Under the pieces are notes generated by a model. That model saw only the letters and a program-made list of their open reading frames with translations. It searched no databases and was not told the DNA's origin. Positions 32,336 to 44,908 of a stretch of DNA of 64,000 nt are shown piece by piece (position 1 is the stretch's first letter; each line of letters starts with the position of its first letter). The stretch is taken from NCBI GenBank assembly GCA_030411725.1, contig MU839858.1, forward strand, positions 97,494 to 161,493, read 5' to 3'. This stretch comes from Echria macrotheca (Eukaryota > Ascomycota > Sordariomycetes > Sordariales > Schizotheciaceae). A program made the translations under genes and the position numbers.

Positions 32336-35300
32336 ATTTTTGTCGCAATTCTGCTGCCCAGACAAGCAAAAACGCTATCATTGAAGCCATGATCAGCAAA
32401 ACTCAACTCACCACATCGGAACAACCTTTCTAGAACCCCAGTGAAACGGCCTGCCGCCTTTGTATGCAGAAACCAAGCTTGATCCTTTCATCAACAGAGC
32501 TCACGCGTTGGGCCGTACCCAGCGCGTACGCTCCACCGGTGTGAATACCTGCTTGTCTCCGCCATGCTGGACGGAGCGAAGTTGGAGACAATGCTTCTTG
32601 AGCCATATTCGCGGCAGCAATGGCCACATCGTCGCGGTTTCGGATGCCTTAAAGGGGAACCCGCGAAAAGGGCGATGCGTTCTATGGTCAAGGCTAACAA
32701 ACTCGACTCGGTGGCAGATGTAAGGGCGGCGCAGAGTTGTGGATGCACCTGGCCCCGGAAAAAGATAAGGATCGGTGCTGAGTTTTGCTTTGGCAACTTA
32801 CTCCAGAGGTGGAAAATTCGCTGGAGGGCCCGGATGTGGTCTTTGTAGAGGAAGACGCGCAATGTGGCCCAACAAGCAAGTGGGACGCTTGCATTGAGTC
32901 GTACGGCGCCTCTCCTATTAAGGCTGAGAGCAAGACGTTGCACCGGTGACGGTCGAATCGTCAACTGCAATTTCGAATGAACAACCGCCTCCACCAACAG
33001 ATCGTAGAAGCCGTGATACTGATGGCTACCACTTCACCGAGCGAGTCTGGCATCGACGATTCCACCGACCTCGTCGCGCTTGTCTGACGCTTCGGAGAAC
33101 CGCCAAAAGACGGCTTCCCAGCGTACTTCTCCAGAGATCCACGGACGGTTTCTTGCAGCGAGGGCTTCTCCCTCTGCATTTATTCGAGCAAGAGAAGGTT
33201 CACCATCTGGCCCCGACAACGTCCGGCGCCGACCTGTGTCGCGACTTTGGCCGAGTTGATGGCATCACCCAGGCTCCGGTCACGAGGTGTTGAACCGACG
33301 TCGCCTCTTTTCGTCTCCGGTGACGAAAGCTTGTGTTGGCCGCGATGGGCATGGGAACGCCCACCGAGGCTGAACCCGACGAAGCGGTCGCCCAGCTCCA
33401 TCATCGTCCGCGATCTCAACCCGTGCGCTGTACGGTACGACGCTGGTGTGGACCACTTAACTATCTGACCCGAATTTGAAAACGTATACGGTTTATAGGT
33501 CTTCTGTAAAATTTCGCCCATCACTTCCGGCTCGCCTTCCTGACGACTTCGAGTCGTAGGTATTATGTGTCTAACCGATTCCAGCGCGACCAGCAGATAA
33601 CTACGTACCTACTGACCGCGACGAGCGAGCTTGTGGGCTTGCTGTTTGCCTCAGTAACAAAAGGTAGCCCTCTATCACGAGCGGCAAGGACCTCGGGCGA
33701 GTCACCATTTGACACGGCTCCGCTCTCTCGCCTCCGCGCGGTAAAATGAGGAAGGCGTCCGGAGCAGTCTTGACGGAAAAGCACACAGGCGAGAACAGGC
33801 TCATGAAGCGGTCCGCCAAGAGACGGAAGAGGCGAAAGCAGGTTGCTGTGAAACAGCAATATCGCGGAAGCCCTCGAACCCGCACGTGCCAGTCCACAAC
33901 GCCGCCAGAAATGAAGTCAACACCGACGGGGACGCCCGGAAAGAACACCGAAGAAGATCAGCCGCCTCAATCAGCAAAAGTTGTGGGCGCGAAGATTGCG
34001 GGTACACATAGAGCCGGAACGAAGTGTCAAAAGCGCCATCAGTAGTAGACCCAGACCTTGTGTGTTGCTGCCTACTCCTCCGATCTCGCCCCGTCACCGA
34101 AATCGCAGTGGATACATTGAATCGCGGCACACTGGGATCCGTGTACTGCGATAAGGCCATTTTGGGTGCGTCACCTTCATCGTATCCTCGCACCAGCGAC
34201 AGACGCGGCCTACGGGAAGACCGGGCGGATTGGGAAGAAGTTTTTGTAATCCCTGCCCACCACAGACCATTACTTTGTACAAAAGCACGAATAAACTGCA
34301 GTGCGAAGGACAAGCGAGGGGGTACTCAGCCGCACTCCCTCGAGGAGCCGGATGCGAGCCCGAAGCAACTTGAACTCGTGGACCTTGAACCGACGTCGCC
34401 CACGTTTTGGTCATGATCTCGTTTTCTAGATGGCGCGTTGGTGCCATTCGGGGTAACCGCAAGTAACAGGGTGCCCGAAGTCTGCGGAGACGTCGACCTA
34501 GGAGAGCGCCTGGAGAATGGCTGAGCTCATCGACGTCGAGAGTCTTGTTCAAGATCTTGTCCTCATCGAAGTTCCGCTCGCTGTCCCGCGCACCGCCGAA
34601 CCCCCGCAGAGTGGCGCCCACCACATCAACGGTAACCTCAACTACGGACCCGGTCGCCGACCCTGCCAACGTGTTCGCCTTCGGCGAAGCTGGTGGCGTT
34701 CGCAAGAGCCAGCCCCGTTCCTCTCCGTCCCTGCCGCCACCCGGTATCCCGCCAGCGTGCCTTTGTTGTCTCACGCGGTGGGCGGCTCCGCAATGTCCTA
34801 TATTCGTCGTCGGTGTGGCCGTTGTCGTAGGTCCAACATGAACTGCGCCTCAGATGTATCGAGGCCAGGATATTAAGGCACAGGAAGCAGCCGATCTCGA
34901 TTTTGACAGTTGAGCTAGGGGTGACCACGACTATTCCTGAGTCCTTCGAGGCAACGTCTCGGTGTGGGTGGCGCAAAGGCAATAGTGGTATGCCGACCTG
35001 CATTGTAGAGTCTACGGCGAACAGGTTCGCGCCGCGGTTCGGTAGACGGAGGACAGCGAGGGCAAAACCATGGAGAGGAGCCGAGGATTGTGCAGCGCAA
35101 AAATCGAGTTGGATGGCTGTTGGATCGGGTGGTCAGTTATTATTGCGGAAGAGAAGAGGGAACAAAGGGTTGGGTTGTGCTCTAACCGCCATGACCACAA
35201 AGTCTTATGCCGGTGCCACCTCGCAACATCTCTGCTGCAATGTGAATCGATTGGGACGTCGGTCGGTTCGGTCGGTCTCGCGGGCGGGTCAAGTCGCGGA

Positions 35301-36093
35301 CCGGGCTAGGTCTTGGAACCCGCTCTTCGTGCCAGCATCATTGCAAATGCCTCGAAGGTGGTAAGGGTGCAGGCTCGGGAGGGCCTATTGTAAAAGTGTC
35401 GAGGATGGGATGGGCGAGTTCGCATGATTCGACCGTCGATTCAGGCTTGCGTGCGAGGCAGTTGGTCTTGGCTACCTCAGATGCTGGTTGCGGAAGGGAG
35501 GGGGGCAGAAGTCTTGGAAGTCCATTTCCATCGCTCGCGGCTCCGGGGTTGTCGACCGCCTCGAATCGCAGTGGGCATTGGTCCCTCTCGGGTTGGCGGT
35601 TGTGGTTGTTGCACGGTGCTGTAGTTTGTCGGCGCGTCTGTGGTCATCACGACGCGACCGCAGCAAGCGTACGCTGGTTGGCACGCGCCAAGGTTTGGTA
35701 GCGATGACGCGCCGGTGCGGGGCAGCCGAGACCCCACTAGCCGGCGCGCGTACGGCTGCAAGATACTTGATGCAGCACCAATGCAAACCTCAAAATGCGA
35801 CGCAGAACAACAGCGCGAGTGAAAGATTAATTACACGTTCAATGCACTCGAGCCCTGCTATCAAAGTCTTCAATGCATCAATGAAGGAATGGCGGGGTCA
35901 GACACCATGCCAGTGCGATCCTGTGACCTTGTTGCCGCATGGGTCACACGCCGCCTCGCAAAGACCAGTCTCGATTTGAGACGCGGACCAGCCACAAGCA
36001 ACGAAATCGAACGACTATCGATGTCCCAGCCAATTTCCTGCAAAGTTGCCATCATTGGCGCATTTTCCTTTTCCCTGCCCGCAAAGCTCTTCT
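32336..36093. other. GC-rich region without supported gene
   Basis: About 3.7 kb with many long overlapping frames on both strands, which GC-rich DNA produces by chance. Protein-like scraps on the minus strand (ISGEVRWEAVFWRFSEASDKRDEVGGIVDARLAR near 33100; ATGSVVEVTVDVVGATLRGFGGARDSERNFDEDKI near 34600) may be remains of one large gene, perhaps of the same element as the Ulp1 gene. I could not assemble a domain. Confidence 0.4.
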
Positions 36094-37110
36094 CTAGCCG
36101 TTGCCTAGTCCCAAGGGCATCCTTCTCGGATCGGAAGCAGTTTGCAATGTCTGCACGTGCTTTCGCGCTGAACCGATATGCGGGGAGGAGAGTCCCTGCC
36201 TTCCCTCGAGTCCAACCGAGTCCGGGAAGTTGTACCGAAAGACCCAGTCTACGCCGGCATTCTGTGCGCCGGGGACATACTGGATCTCGAAGTTGCGCTG
36301 CGAAAGAGATTCAGCCCACCGACCAACTATTCCATAATGGGACTTGAGTAGGTTGCTGGTGAACATGAATTTGGCCAAGTTCCGGTGGTCTGAGAAAACT
36401 TCCACCGTGAACTTAAATTTATGACTTGCGAGAAAAAAAGGTTTCCACGTTGCATCCGGCTGGCACCGTTCCATCCACACTGCATGTGCCATGTCGGAAC
36501 TATCCGTCCACAGTCGGATAGGTTTCCCGGGTCCCATCCCACCCGTAATGTCTCTTCATGAACCGCCTTTGTAGCTCCTGGGAAACACGATCTCCCTCCT
36601 CTGTCCATTCTCATGGCACTTCTTTCTTGAGGAGGTCTATGAGGCATGCCGTGCACTCGAAGTATCGAGGCGCGAAGCGTTCATTATAACCGAAGACCCC
36701 GAGAAGCTTTCGAAGGTCTTTTACCCTCTTCGGTGGTTCCATGTCGCGGATTCCTTGGGGTTTATCTGCGGACATGGTGACCCCTTTTCCTGCGATGATT
36801 CGGAACCCTAGGAACTCGACTTCCTGCTGGAACCAATGGCACTCGTGGGGTTTTGCATAGAGTATGTGCTTCTGCAAGTCCTCAAGTACCTGGAGGCAAT
36901 GTGAGATGTGTTCGTCTTTTGTTTCTGACACGGTGATGACATCGTCCAGATAGGCAAAGCAGAAGTCATGAGAGTATGGGCCCAAGATAGAGTCAATCAA
37001 TCATCGAGGGGGCGTTAGCGAGTCCCATGGGCATGACGTTGTAGTCGTAGATGCCGTATGGCGTGGTAATGGCAGTGAACTTATTGCTTCCTTCCGCTAT
37101 TAGGGTTATA
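36094..37110 (-). mobile_element. Ty3/Gypsy retrotransposon pol fragment (RT-RNase H)
   Basis: Reverse transcriptase pieces: ITTPYGIYDYNVMPMGLANAPS (37100-37010) then, after a frame break, FCFAYLDDVITVSETKDEH with the catalytic Y-x-D-D-box variant YLDD, EVEFLGFRI and LRKLLGVFGYNERFAP. RNase H pieces follow in another frame: IRLWTDSSDMAHAVWME, FSDHRNLAKFM and RWAESLSQRNFEIQYVPGAQNAGVDWVFR, where DALSR would be expected (degenerate). Protease, integrase and LTRs are not seen, so this is a truncated, frame-broken copy. Confidence 0.85.
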
Positions 37111-38756
37111 GCGAATGCTTTCGAGATCACCAAGGTTAAGATAAGGTACTTGTAATTCGAGATGGCTGGCCCGAGCTTTGAAGAACAAGATGAACAAAAT
37201 GAACAAGATGCGCAAGAGGCTAGTTGTATAGCAGTAGCCGGCGGTGGCTCGCCGGAACGGCGACTACGAGCAAAGCGAGCTCGTTAAGGTGCCTCCCCGA
37301 GGAAGAATAATACAACCGCGGAGAAGGGCTCGACGAAGAAAGGTACGGCGACGGCCCAAGGCAATCCCGGGATTCGGGCTAGTAGGGCATTGTCACTTTA
37401 GCAGTTTCTAACCGCGGTCCCGGATTTGGGCATTAACTCGCCCGCGCTCCAGAAAGTTAGGTACCCTATTCATTATATAAATATAATGAGCAGGTATTCT
37501 TAGATCTCCATTACACAGTGTATAATGGCGCTTGGTGAAAGAAGTGTATATACACCGCCACAGCTTCGAACGCCCCGTTCCAGTCCCCCAGCTAAAGTTT
37601 CCGGGGACGACGGGTAATCTGCAAGGGTAGCTCCCAGGCAACAACTCCAATTACAACGTACATGCGTACTGGATGCTGTCAGATAAAATAGCAACTAACA
37701 CTGCATTGAGTTAGTGAACGTTCTATGCTTTTCAGTGCAGCGGGTAGTTTGCCAGAAATCCCCTCCGCTTAGCATAGGTATGACCTGGCGCCGGGAAAAA
37801 GGCGGCGTCTTATATTGTATAGGTGGGGATGGTACGCGCAGATAATCTTTATGAATTCGGGACCAAATGATAGGTTCAAGAATGTTTGCAGGAAGGTTAG
37901 GTGGGGAGCTTGGACGGGCAGATGATAACTAAAGTCTGCAATATTTACTTTGGCAAGCACTACAGAAAATGGAAAATACAAGGCGGGAAACTGCTGGATT
38001 TCAGAAAATGAGAACCTAGGTATTTTGGCTATCTTTATATATGGGACAGTTATCCCGACAGTTATCGGAAACAACTGCACTCTGGATTCTGTGGAATTGA
38101 TGGCAATTGAATTGGCCTGCACAGGTTAATTGCGTTGCTTGTGTGAACTCTGTTTTGCGGCTTTCTGGCGAAGCCAGGGAGGCTCTGTTATAGTGATTAC
38201 CGGTTGGTAGCGAGGTTGGTGGCAAACCTGGCTATTGCCAGAACCCCTTTCTTTCTGACGCCAGTTCTGGGCCCGCTCGGCTACCTAACTGGGAGCGATT
38301 CGGTAGGCTATGGCGTAGCCCGTAGAGAATGGTAATTAGGGTGAGCAAAAGTGAGCCAACCTGAACGAATCCTGAGCAGGGACTAAGCCGAGCCTAAACC
38401 AGGGTGAGCAATGTGACGTCCACGAGGCACGAAAATGGAAATTTCGTAAGCCCAGATTCGTCTCACATGATTGCGCTGTTACTTTTCCAGCTCAATCTTG
38501 ACTGTTCAGCTGCGAGTTCCGTCATTCGGACAACGCCGGCAGACGGTTAACCGCTGAGGCACGTTTGACTGGCGGGTGATGTTGTGGAATGGAATGAGGG
38601 CCGGTTGCGTAGACCGCGTCGGCAGGCATCTCTTAATCATGCTAATTCCGATCCTATCAAACGCCCCCATGACTGTTGGTAACAGCCTCAAAACCAGGTA
38701 TCTATATCTGCCAAACATACCCCGTTAAAGTATCCCCCATCTAAAGACTAGAGGTA
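37111..38756. other. intergenic, nothing recognised
   Basis: No gene. About 37480-38060 is AT-rich and may be retrotransposon-derived. The minus frame at 37769-38122 has no motif. The right end is the 3' flank of the Clr5-ankyrin gene. Confidence 0.4.
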
Positions 38757-40938
38757 TCAACAAAGCTCGAGCAGAGAATCATACGCCTTCATCTCAACAG
38801 GAAGATTCCGCTCCCTACACGTCCGAAGAATGTCCGAAACCCAAGTCCTCGCCTGCTCTCTCTCCAACGATCCATCATCGTGTTGTTTGACGATGCCTTG
38901 AACAAGATGTTCCGCGAGAGCAGTATAAGCCATTACTAGCACCTTCGTATCCACCGCAGTTACATCAGAAGCGAAATCCCTGCTCAATGCCGTCTTCGTT
39001 GCTCCCCAGCAATTCTTTCGGACTGTGCTCTCCCAGCTTGATAACCATTTGAGCTCAGCTCTTGCCCCTGAAGGTACGGAGCTTGGGGAATTTTGGCCGT
39101 CTTGTACCGTCATGGAAATATACGCTCGAAAGAGTGGACCGAGAAAATTTTGAAACTGCTTTGGAAAAGCGTTCCCAGCCTCTAACACAATGTGGCGGAT
39201 TCTTGTATCCATCACACGAGGATCTGCTCCATGTCGCAGAAGTGCCGACATTGCCTGTTCGGAAAGGTCGCTCTTGAGACCTCTTTTGCCGGTGAAGATA
39301 ACCATCAGTGGGGTCTCGCCCCGGTCGTTTTGTTGGTTGACATTTGCCCCCTTTCGTACAACGATGTCGATTAACCCCTGCGTCCCACAATGTTTTCCAG
39401 CTTTCGCCACCCGGTTTGCCGCGAGCTCGTGTAGAATCGTGTTTCCTCCTTCAAATGTCGAATTCGGGGAACAAAGATCGCATAAATTCTCGGCTAGCGT
39501 AAGATCTGCATCAAATCTCGTGTACTGGGTTCGGAAGTAGTCCACCAACATGGGTTGGCCGGCGGACGTGTGGGTTTCGATGGAGGCACCCGCATCAAGG
39601 AGATCGCGAAGCGCCGTGTGGCATGCTTTCCTGACTTCACGGTCTTTGAACCCGTACCTTGGCATTGTCGCCCACTCCTTTGCGTATGAATGGAGGAAGC
39701 AGGCCAGCGGCGTCCTCCCATCAGGTAACGCCATGACTGCACTAGCACCGGCTTTGAGGAACATGCTGATCAGCCGAAACCTTAAAAATGAATTGCCGGT
39801 AGACATGTCGACAAACTTGAGGAATGGAGTAGTACCCATTGTGTTTCGTATGTTGAGGTCGGGTTTGGCTTTCAGCAACGCTTCAATAACCGGGGGCGTC
39901 CTCGGAAAGAGCGAGTCGTTGTCCATTGCTCCATTCAATTCGCCGACGGCGAGATGAAGGGGGGTGTCCCCTTTTTCGTCCTGAGCTGCAAAATTTGCAC
40001 CCTCGTTGATCAGAAGCCCAAGCACTCGAGTTTGGGTGAGCGGTTGAAGAAAGCTGAGGGGGTGAGAAGATTGTGTAGCTGAAGACTCTTGGGAGGTGGT
40101 GACTGCGCGATGTAAGGGGGTTCTTCCCATCTGGCATTTCGCATTGACATCTGCTCCGAACTGAAGAAGGAGCCTGACAGTCTCGAAGCTGTCGGCCAGA
40201 ACCGCATAGTGAAGAGGGGTATTTCCGGAGGCATCCTTATCTTCGACGCCGTGGCCGGAAAATAGGAGCGACTTTACCGAATCGTAGTTGTTCTCGATAA
40301 CGGCGCTATGCAATGGCGTTTTCCCGTCCGCTCTTTGGGATGTGTGTGAGAATGGCTGAGGGTCGGGAAGCTGGTGGGCGATGGAAAAATGGCTGTAGGA
40401 AGGGAGTGCCCCCGACGAAGAAGAATCGTGTGTTGTGTTGAAGAGCATTCCGTCACCACCAAAGGATGAGAAGTCAGGCAGGCTTATAGGACCCGCGACG
40501 TTGCTTGCTCTTTGAAGATTACCTTGTCAGTCAAGTGACTTCCATCGAGCGCCATTTTTGAGGTATTGTTTTAATGAGGACACAAATCCACTCACCCAGA
40601 AATGTCATTCTGGCTCATGGACGGAAGAGCATGAGGTCTGGGAGCGGGCGGCGGCAACACTGTTGTTGTTGTTTTTATTCTCTTCTTCACAGGCTTGGGT
40701 GACGACTCGGTGCTGTACTTGGTATAGCCCCAGCTCTTGAGTTGGGTCCGATATGACCGCTCACTTGTAAAAGGCTGTGTCAACTCTCGGGGCGATTGCC
40801 CTGGCGTGGTCGTCTCACTCACGATGCAATGAAGCCGAATTTTCCTCTCACGAGGCGCATGACCTCATGCAGTGGCTTCCCTTCCTCTTCGTACAATCTT
40901 CGAATCTCCTCGTGGACAGGAGCCCAATCTTTCGCCAT
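38757..40938 (-). CDS. Clr5-domain ankyrin-repeat protein
   Basis: Predicted 678 aa from exons 40938-40823, 40763-40596 and 40509-38757; both introns have GTGAGT donors and all phases agree. The N-terminus is a Clr5 domain: MAKDWAPVHEEIRRLYEEEG, then HEVMRLVRGKFGFIASERSYRTQLKSWGYTKY (about residues 1-56). A Pro/Ser linker follows, then ankyrin repeats from about residue 155 (DGKTPLHSAV, SGNTPLHYAV, MGRTPLHRAV, KGDTPLHLAV), with weaker repeats to about 530 (RGETPLMVIF). The C-terminus is alpha-helical with one late Trp-rich segment (ELKWLSSWESTVRKNCWG). Clr5-ankyrin proteins are numerous and variable in filamentous ascomycetes; the Clr5 part resembles a DNA- or protein-binding helix-turn-helix-like module. 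Exact function unknown. The gene appears intact, in contrast to its dead relatives in this window. Confidence 0.9.
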
Positions 40939-42026
40939 GATTAAAATTCAGGGCGCTGGAGTGGCATAGTGGTAGCTCAGTTGTAAGTAGAAACGAACTG
41001 GAGAGGGTGGCGCCTCTGGCTAAATAGGCCAGGAGAACTTGTGTCCACGAATGCCGCGTTCTACTCGAGCGTCAAGAGGCGGTGCGCGACCAACGACGTT
41101 TCTGCTGAATGGATTGGACGTGGCCAACGCTATGGGTTGTCAGGCAGCCGATGGTCCGATGGTGGGCCAATCAAGAAAGCGCCCCTGATTGAGAGGGTGT
41201 GCAAACTGCAGCATGAATCTGCAAAATGTCGGGACTGTGCCCGTGTGTGTCGGGTGCCGGATGTGGGCGTTGAGGGGTAGTTCACGTCCATTGGGGAGGA
41301 TCGGGGTCACACTTTTGTCCAGCAGATTGTTGCACTTTGCACTCTGCATTTTGCAGTTTGCAGCAATGCGACTTCTGCAATGTGCAATCTGCAGCTTTTA
41401 GCATGAACACACGCAAGGGAGAGTGGACCGGTTGCACCCCCATCGCCGCCAACATTGGCGTCACGCTGGCCCCCAGCTTTTGCGGTTGCTTTTGCCGATT
41501 GCACACTCGTTGAACAATCCTGCAACTGCAAAGATGCAAAATGAAGGAAGCACATACCCGCCCGCCATCGATCCACATGTCCATCAGCCTCCCAGCCCAG
41601 ATCTGCGCGTGTACCTGAGTTCGACATTTTGCACTCTTTGTTCCTGGAAAATGGCCATATTCGTCATGCTCCGGCCTGCTGTCCAGTCAAGAGCTGTGTC
41701 ACCGAACCTCGCGGGTCGACACCGCGCCTCTTCCTCGTTCCTCAGTTATTGAACAGAGATAAATACCCTTCACCATGCCTTTCCTCTGGCAGCTCGACCT
41801 CATCCGTTCTTCCAAGATTCCCATTTGCCTCATCGTTCGAGTCCCCTCTCCCACCGCACCTTCTTACCAAGTACGCTCTTCGACTTAAGCCCTATATTAC
41901 CTGACCGACACCGACCCACTCCGCTCCTAACCACCCCCCCTAGCACAAAGCCCAGAAAATCCATCATCCACTTTGGTCACCTCGTCGTACGTAATCCTCT
42001 CTGTTTACCTTCCCACCCATTCCGCT
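40939..42026. other. intergenic with TGCA-rich patch and promoter
   Basis: No gene. About 41200-41640 is unusually rich in TGCA (for example TTTGCACTCTGCATTTTGCA and GCAATGTGCAATCTGCAG), with copies on both strands because TGCA is palindromic. About 41820-42020 is pyrimidine-rich and likely the promoter/leader of the gene at 42027. Confidence 0.5.
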
Positions 42027-42584
42027 ATGAACTCACACAGCCATGACGATAACCCTCGCTATCTTGCGTCCTTGCAGTGCCTACACAAGCTCGCATTATT
42101 CTTCCTCTTCTTCTGTTCCCTCATCGCTGTCTTGGGAACTCTTTCTCAGATATCAATATCTGACTCGCGGCGTCACAGCACCGAATTCCCCATCACATCC
42201 CCTACGCTGTCCCTCCCTCGACCCAATTTCACCGCAAGAACCCCAGGGTGCCCGTACACGACCGCCCTCTGCCCGAAGCCAAACATTGTCCTCATGACCA
42301 TGAATATTCCATCCGAGCAAGAGAAAGCGAAGCAAACCCTCGTCAACGGCATGCATCTGCTTAACATTGACCTCCCTGACAATATCACCAAGAAGCTGAC
42401 GACCAATTACAAGGGCATGACGCCCATGGACCGGTTTATGTTGGAGACATTGAAGTGCGATGATCCCTCATCTGGAAATGCGAGCAGGGACTGGAGCACT
42501 CCTTCTGGGCGTCGTTCCCTCTGCGATAGTTGCGCCCCAACCCTGGGCGGAGATAGCAAGGAGGAAAACAAGGGACAGGAATGA
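42027..42584 (+). CDS. small single-pass membrane protein, unknown
   Basis: 185 codons. The ATG at 42027 gives MNSHSHDDNPRYLASLQCLH, then a hydrophobic helix KLALFFLFFCSLIAVLGTL (about residues 21-39), then an exposed region with sequons NFT, NIT and NAS and paired Cys (CPYTTALC, CDSCAP). This predicts a type II membrane or signal-anchored protein. An in-frame upstream ATG (41973) would add 18 residues before the helix and is less likely. No family recognised. An open frame with a pyrimidine-rich leader supports reality, but the gene could be spurious. Confidence 0.45.
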   Translation: MNSHSHDDNPRYLASLQCLHKLALFFLFFCSLIAVLGTLSQISISDSRRHSTEFPITSPTLSLPRPNFTARTPGCPYTTALCPKPNIVLMTMNIPSEQEKAKQTLVNGMHLLNIDLPDNITKKLTTNYKGMTPMDRFMLETLKCDDPSSGNASRDWSTPSGRRSLCDSCAPTLGGDSKEENKGQE

Positions 42585-43592
42585 TACGAGCCTGGGCACA
42601 CAGTATCTGGGCAGTTGGAAGATAGATAGTTGAACTACACTCAACTTATAAATCACTGGAATAGACGTCATCGCTACAACTTGCCCTCGAACTTGCCCTC
42701 AGGCTCTCTTCTTGTCCTTGCCTCTAGATGCCCCTGGCATTCCAACCCATAATCTGTTTTATCAACAGGAAACCACTCGCCCTGCCGTACCACCAAGAAT
42801 TAAGACCCAACAAACGGTCCAAAATTTCACTCACACCATTCTACCTTACTATTACAGTAACTTCGCAACTTGGAATCAATGTTTGATTGGGGTGTGTGGG
42901 TGAACTCATCCATAGATCTATGTGAGTGTGGTGGTGAAGGTGGAAAAGGCTGGAAGGTCCAGGATGGAAGATATGGTGGTGTGGGGCCAAAGGCACCCAC
43001 CCCACAACAATGTACCGGTTAGGTAATAAGTCCGCTTTATTTTGTTAACCAGTTGCCATCTAATAGCACTCAACGGTCAGATGACCAAGTGGAGGTACCA
43101 CGAGATACACCGGTGGCTAGCAAATACCATGGTAGCCTAGGTACTGGGGAGGTAATGTGACCCTTTTTTTTTTGTCAACCGCTTGGGCGTCAACTGCTCA
43201 GTTCCAAAGAAGGAAAGGAAAATTCGTAGTTTCGACTTTAGGGTCGTGAACTGGCTGCCTCACAGACCCTCTACCCGGGGGGGGGGGGTGTACCCATGCT
43301 CGCTCCGCCTATTACCGAGAAGAACGCTCTCAACAGCCAGCTTCGTCTTGAATATAAAATGGGAGGGAAACTGAGGTTTGCGTGAGGGAGTCGAACTGGT
43401 GGAGAGGTTAGAATTATCTTACATGTGAGCCGGAACAAGGACGCTCACAAAGTGAGCCCCCGAGCTACATGCCGGCACGCCGTGAGGTTGTTTGGATAGA
43501 AATATAAATTCCGTGACTACCATTATCCATACAGCTAGATTTATAAGCATCGTACGGGATCACACGCATTGAATGCTCCCCGTTCAGCAGAA
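42585..43592. other. intergenic with homopolymer
   Basis: No gene recognised. It contains a poly-T run near 43165 and a poly-G run at about 43279-43287. A GTTCGACTCCC-like box on the minus strand near 43385-43400 looks superficially like a tRNA B box but does not fold. Confidence 0.45.
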
Positions 43593-44659
43593 TCAAACCG
43601 CGATCAGCGCTGCTGCCAGAAGAGCCAGAGCACCCATAACGTTTTGGAAGGCCTCCAGGGTGCTGGCAGCGGCTGTCGTGACGGGACGGGTGGCACCGGA
43701 AGTACTACCTATTTCCCCGACCGCAGCAGCAGTCGCAGTCTTGGTCGAAGCTGTTGGAGTCGTAGACGATGATGCTTCGTGGTGATGATCCCCCTCGTCA
43801 CCCTCTCCATCTTCGTGGTGGCTCTGACCGGCTGATGTTGGTGACGCCCCCTGGGGTTTGCTGAGAGTTGGCGTGCTTCCGGTACCCGTAGTTGCTGACG
43901 CCGATGATGGGCTCGATGCTGTTGGCTGGGCTGGTGCCTGCGGGCCAGGTCCAGGGACCATGGGGTCGATGACGACGCCGTTGGAATTTGTGCAAGAGTC
44001 CTGCGCGGGGTCCGGGCCGCCGGGGACAAACTCAATAGCAGCACACTATTTATGCATGATTTGATTCAGTGTGTGTTGTCTCTTTTCTTGCCCAAGATAG
44101 GTACGTCGGCACTCACCTGGTAAAGCAGGCCGTCGTGCCCATGCTGGACAACCTGCAACACAACCGGCTGACCAACCCAAGACGCAAAGCCCGGAACACC
44201 CTTGAAACATATATAGCCGGCGCCGCTCTGGCCGAATTCTTGGACGAGAGGCAGAAACTTGGTTGGGTCGCTAGCCAGGGCAACGTTGAACTCCCAGGTC
44301 ACCCGACCATGAGTGGAGAGGACAGCGATGTTGCTGCCACCGACACTCCATTTGGTCACGCCCTTGCTGCGGTCTGTTGCGTCAAAGGAACCACATGGGC
44401 CCTCGGCCATCTTCTCGTCGTCGAATCCAATGCTGGTGGGATAGTTGAGCACGAAGTGGGCCGACGCCGCTGGCAAGGCCAGACAGAGTACGGTGTATAC
44501 GGCGCGTATTGTTTCGAGGTGATACGCAACTGACTGGATGCCAAAGTCTGGCTTTTTCGCTCTGTCAACATCTGAACTCAAGCACCCAGCAGTCGTAAGT
44601 ACGATGGCCCTTTTGTACCTGGGGGTAGTAGACTGCACATTGCAAGCATGGCGTGACAA
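43593..44659 (-). CDS. BIM1-like (X325) copper-binding GPI protein
   Basis: Exons 44659-44117 and 44045-43593, with a GTGAGT...TAG intron. The hydrophobic AVYTVLCLALPAASA is followed directly by His (44458-44456). A mature N-terminal His is diagnostic of LPMO-like histidine-brace proteins. The domain then reads HFVLNYPTSIGFDDEKMAEG, PCGSFDATDR, GRVTWEFNVAL and LQVVQHGHDGLLYQCAAIEF, as in the BIM1/X325 family (copper acquisition or wall-associated copper binding, no proven oxidase activity). A Ser/Thr/Pro and His/Glu-rich linker and a hydrophobic C-terminus (GALALLAAALIAV) predict a GPI anchor. The start is uncertain: the only in-frame Met lies 67 codons before the His, so an upstream exon with a shorter signal peptide is more likely. 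Confidence 0.85.
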
Positions 44660-44863
44660 GTTATAGATTGATTCCGCCTTGTTCCTGGATATCTAAACTT
44701 CTGCAAAGAAAAAAGAGATTGAATATCACTAGGCTAAAGAGACAGGAATGAGGTTTATGTTTGCAGTCGCGGTGCACATGTTACTCGCCTGGAAGCCGCT
44801 GCGCCCCCTCGCGCGGGTCGTTGGGCGGCTGCGTCGCCAACACGCCAAGCCGGGGGAAAATAC

Positions 44864-44864
<1 letters not shown>

Positions 44865-44908
<44 letters not shown>

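Noticed and set aside
35000..36000. overlapping 60-160 codon frames on both strands
   Set aside because: All are mutually overlapping, GC-driven and motif-free.
43385..43490. tRNA-like A and B boxes on the minus strand
   Set aside because: The acceptor and T stems do not pair and there is no coherent anticodon arm.
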